From assembly GCA_002238585.1 (NCBI GenBank), contig MPMQ01000034.1:1-33586 (forward strand): a stretch of 33,586 bases of DNA, in the 5' to 3' direction. The number at the start of each line of letters is the position of its first letter. Position 1 is the first letter of the stretch. Shown here one piece after another: positions 31,725 to 33,586 of this stretch. The translations under genes and the position numbers were made by a program. The DNA comes from Kistimonas sp. bin40. GTDB taxonomy: Bacteria; Pseudomonadota; Gammaproteobacteria; Pseudomonadales; Endozoicomonadaceae. Under the pieces are notes generated by a model that worked only from the letters and a program-made list of their open reading frames with translations, had not been told where the DNA came from and ran no database searches.

Positions 31725-33586
31725 TCACAGTAGCTGGCACCAGCCTCGATGCCATGCCGCAGCCCGGTGGTTTTCACCCTGCTGTTCTTGCTGTTCTTGC
31801 TGTTCTTGCGCTGCTGCTCTTTCTCCGGAGACGGGCTCTGGAGCGCTGCCTTGCCTGTTCTCCTGTGGCGGAAGGCCCAGCTGCAGCAGGGTCGGTGGAT
31901 TTGCGCGCGAGGCTACCAGCAGGGACAGCCCGTCCGGGCTCTGGCTGGCTATGAAGGCGTTGACGGGTATACAGGCTTTTCTTACGAACTGTCCCCGGCT
32001 GTCCAGACCGTGAATCCACAGGGACAGATGGGGATCCTGCACGACTGTGCAGACCAGCTCACCGGTAGGTAGCAGGCAGGCTGACGGCATAAAGCGAGAT
32101 TGCTGTTCCCTCTTGCGCTCTAGCCGATGCTGCCAGTCACCGGTGGCGGTCTGGTGCCAGACGTCCAGACGCCAATGGCTCACCCGTACCAGTGTGCGAC
32201 CACTGGATGACAGGAGCAGGTATCTGAGACTGTCGTCGGCTGGAGTCTCAGGATCCTCGGGGGGTTCCAGCAGCTGGGTGCACCGCCAGCGATCAGGAGT
32301 GTCCTCGTATAGCTGCACCTGGTTCCGGTAGCAGGGGAACGCCAGCTGTTTTCCATCATCGCGAAATGCGACCTGACGAAACAAGTGAGGCTGCAGCAGG
32401 TCCAGGTTTCCAGCAAAGGTCAGCTGTCTGTGCAGATGGCATTTTGCGTCCAGTGTCCACAGACAAGTCTGCCCGTTCCACAGGATGCCCAGCAGACACT
32501 GGCCGCCCGGACCGTAAAGCAACTCTTTTATTAGAACATCGCCGTGAGGAAGCTCTGACACTTGCGGTGCCCATCGCGCCGGCTGGCTTGTATCAAGCCC
32601 TTTGCGCCAGATTGCTATTCGATTGAAGCGATCGCCACAATCTGCGCACAGACAGAGCCAGCTCAGCGCCAGCTGCCATGATTTCCCTTCTTTTGCGATG
32701 AGCCAGGAATTGCTGAGAAACTCTTGTTGTGCGTCAGGCTTCCAGCCCTGCCCACCCCCTGTGTAGACGTAAAACTGGATACAGGAACGGCCTTCTGATG
32801 GGGGAACCTGGATCTGAGTGACCAGAGCGCCGTCAGCCATAGTGTTAAAAGTGATAGCGCGGGGGAAGGGGGCAAGACGGACCACAAGGGTCTGGTGCCA
32901 GTTGTTGGTGTCTGGCTCTCTGCGCCAGGCCAGGATATCCGGGCCATGGCAGCTGAACAGGGTGTCCTGAGGCGTAGAGGCAAAGGCGAAAGTTGCGACA
33001 GACGCTGTGCCACAAGAAACCAGAGTCTGTCGTTGCCAGAAGTTTTGTTCCCAGCCGTAGAGTCGCAGCACAACCGGACCCGTATCCTGAGGCCGGCAGC
33101 CTATCGCCAGCCAGCGGCTGCAAGGACTGAAACTATATGTTCCCACTGAGGTTGCATCGGGCCAGTCGATGGCCGCCGGGTGCAGGTTGAGCTGATCGGC
33201 CTGGGTCAGATGTTCCGTCAACCCCTGGTGTACCATGGCCGACAGCAGATCACAGGCTGCGAGCCCTTCGGCCAGTGGTTGTGTGTCCTGCTGCGCCTGG
33301 GCCCGTTCTTGTTCCTGCTGTTCCTGCTGTTCCTGCTGTTCCTGCTGCAGATGCATCAGTGCTGGCAAAAGGGGGCTGTTTACGGCTTGAAGAAAGGGGC
33401 GGATGCGGCTGCTGAAGCTGCGTCCTGGATTGACATCGGCCTGGCATGACAGGGGGGCATTTTTTTGCAACCACAGGGCCAGTCGCAAGCGCGGTGCAGG
33501 CAGACAGTCATGCCAGTGGCGGCACACCTGGGCGCATTGACTCTGGTCCGGGAACGGCAGGTAGCTGCATATCTTTTCCAGCACCA
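31725..33586 (-). CDS. F-box / WD-like repeat protein 3, C-terminal part
   Basis: The gene runs off the window, so its start is missing; about 620 residues are visible. They begin inside an F-box (LEKICSYLPFPDQSQCAQVC, RHWHDCLP), continue through a helical linker with a glutamine-rich EQQEQQEQQ tract, then a WD-like propeller (FSPCSRWLAIG, LFSCHGPDILAW, GPGGQCLLGILW, FRDDGKQLAFP, QSPDGLSLLVAS) and a C-terminal tail with a second EQQEQQEQQ tract. Only one module is present after this F-box; whether another precedes it cannot be seen. The middle of its propeller is most like module 2 of the neighbours, while its end (LWIHGLDSRG) is like module 1. A role as substrate adaptor on a host ubiquitin ligase is inferred from domains only. 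Confidence 0.87.
   Translation of the reverse strand, partial: VLEKICSYLPFPDQSQCAQVCRHWHDCLPAPRLRLALWLQKNAPLSCQADVNPGRSFSSRIRPFLQAVNSPLLPALMHLQQEQQEQQEQQEQERAQAQQDTQPLAEGLAACDLLSAMVHQGLTEHLTQADQLNLHPAAIDWPDATSVGTYSFSPCSRWLAIGCRPQDTGPVVLRLYGWEQNFWQRQTLVSCGTASVATFAFASTPQDTLFSCHGPDILAWRREPDTNNWHQTLVVRLAPFPRAITFNTMADGALVTQIQVPPSEGRSCIQFYVYTGGGQGWKPDAQQEFLSNSWLIAKEGKSWQLALSWLCLCADCGDRFNRIAIWRKGLDTSQPARWAPQVSELPHGDVLIKELLYGPGGQCLLGILWNGQTCLWTLDAKCHLHRQLTFAGNLDLLQPHLFRQVAFRDDGKQLAFPCYRNQVQLYEDTPDRWRCTQLLEPPEDPETPADDSLRYLLLSSSGRTLVRVSHWRLDVWHQTATGDWQHRLERKREQQSRFMPSACLLPTGELVCTVVQDPHLSLWIHGLDSRGQFVRKACIPVNAFIASQSPDGLSLLVASRANPPTLLQLGLPPQENRQGSAPEPVSGERAAAQEQQEQQEQQGENHRAAAWHRGWCQLL
31782..31808. repeat. 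9-bp tandem repeat, three units, in F-box gene 3 (3' end)
   Basis: The unit CTGTTCTTG is repeated three times and encodes part of the EQQEQQEQQ tract near the C-terminus. The unit is a multiple of three, so slippage changes length but not frame. Confidence 0.85.
33311..33346. repeat. 9-bp tandem repeat, four units, in F-box gene 3 (5' part)
   Basis: The unit GTTCCTGCT is repeated four times without change, with a partial unit before it, encoding the EQQEQQEQQ tract in the linker after the F-box. It differs by one base per unit from the repeat near the gene's 3' end. Confidence 0.88.

Noticed and set aside
33311-33346. 9-bp repeats as a CRISPR-like or phase-variable switch
   Set aside because: Units are adjacent without spacers and are a multiple of three inside a coding frame, so neither CRISPR nor on/off phase variation by frameshift fits.

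Overview
The window reads as chromosome of a marine gammaproteobacterium of the Oceanospirillales type. A symbiont close to Endozoicomonas is my best guess. The guess is an inference: housekeeping genes (envC, queF, rnd, psrA, nagZ, the ynj and yad transporters) look gammaproteobacterial, while several proteins carry eukaryotic-type domains (F-box, WD-like repeats, LIM plus DA1 peptidase, a decayed serpin). Such mixtures are known from host-associated bacteria.

Layout. 1-130: the end of an rRNA operon (partial 5S rRNA and a strong terminator). 158-577: a small exported repeat protein. 780-1910: two wrecked transposase copies. 2109-2486: an NTF2-like protein. 2535-3518: no convincing gene. 3519-4679: an EnvC-type amidase activator. 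4919-5908: a LIM-domain DA1-type metallopeptidase. 5935-10411, minus strand: a ynjB-ynjC-small ORF-ynjD-ynjF transport operon with overlapping junctions. 10683-13323: yadG-yadH-queF. A ~121-bp tandem repeat precedes convergent rnd (RNase D, minus). 15225-17460: psrA-like regulator, YkuD L,D-transpeptidase and nagZ. 17798-19788: a partner-switching module (response regulator/PP2C phosphatase, STAS antagonist, HATPase kinase), followed by a very long hairpin.

20085-33586 is an accessory region. It holds a serpin pseudogene with at least four lesions, an unrecognised secreted protein, an AT-richer GNAT acetyltransferase, and three adjacent minus-strand genes for very large F-box/WD-like proteins. 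The two complete F-box proteins (about 1297 and 1296 residues) each contain two F-box + propeller modules joined by a strongly basic linker that resembles a bipartite nuclear localisation signal. The third is cut by the window edge and shows one module.

The most interesting content is the set of eukaryotic-type proteins. F-box proteins are substrate adaptors of SCF ubiquitin ligases, and plant DA1 is a ubiquitin-regulated LIM peptidase, so this strain may encode tools acting on host ubiquitin pathways. That functional link is inference. The domain calls rest on motifs read directly from the translated sequence; no database search was run.
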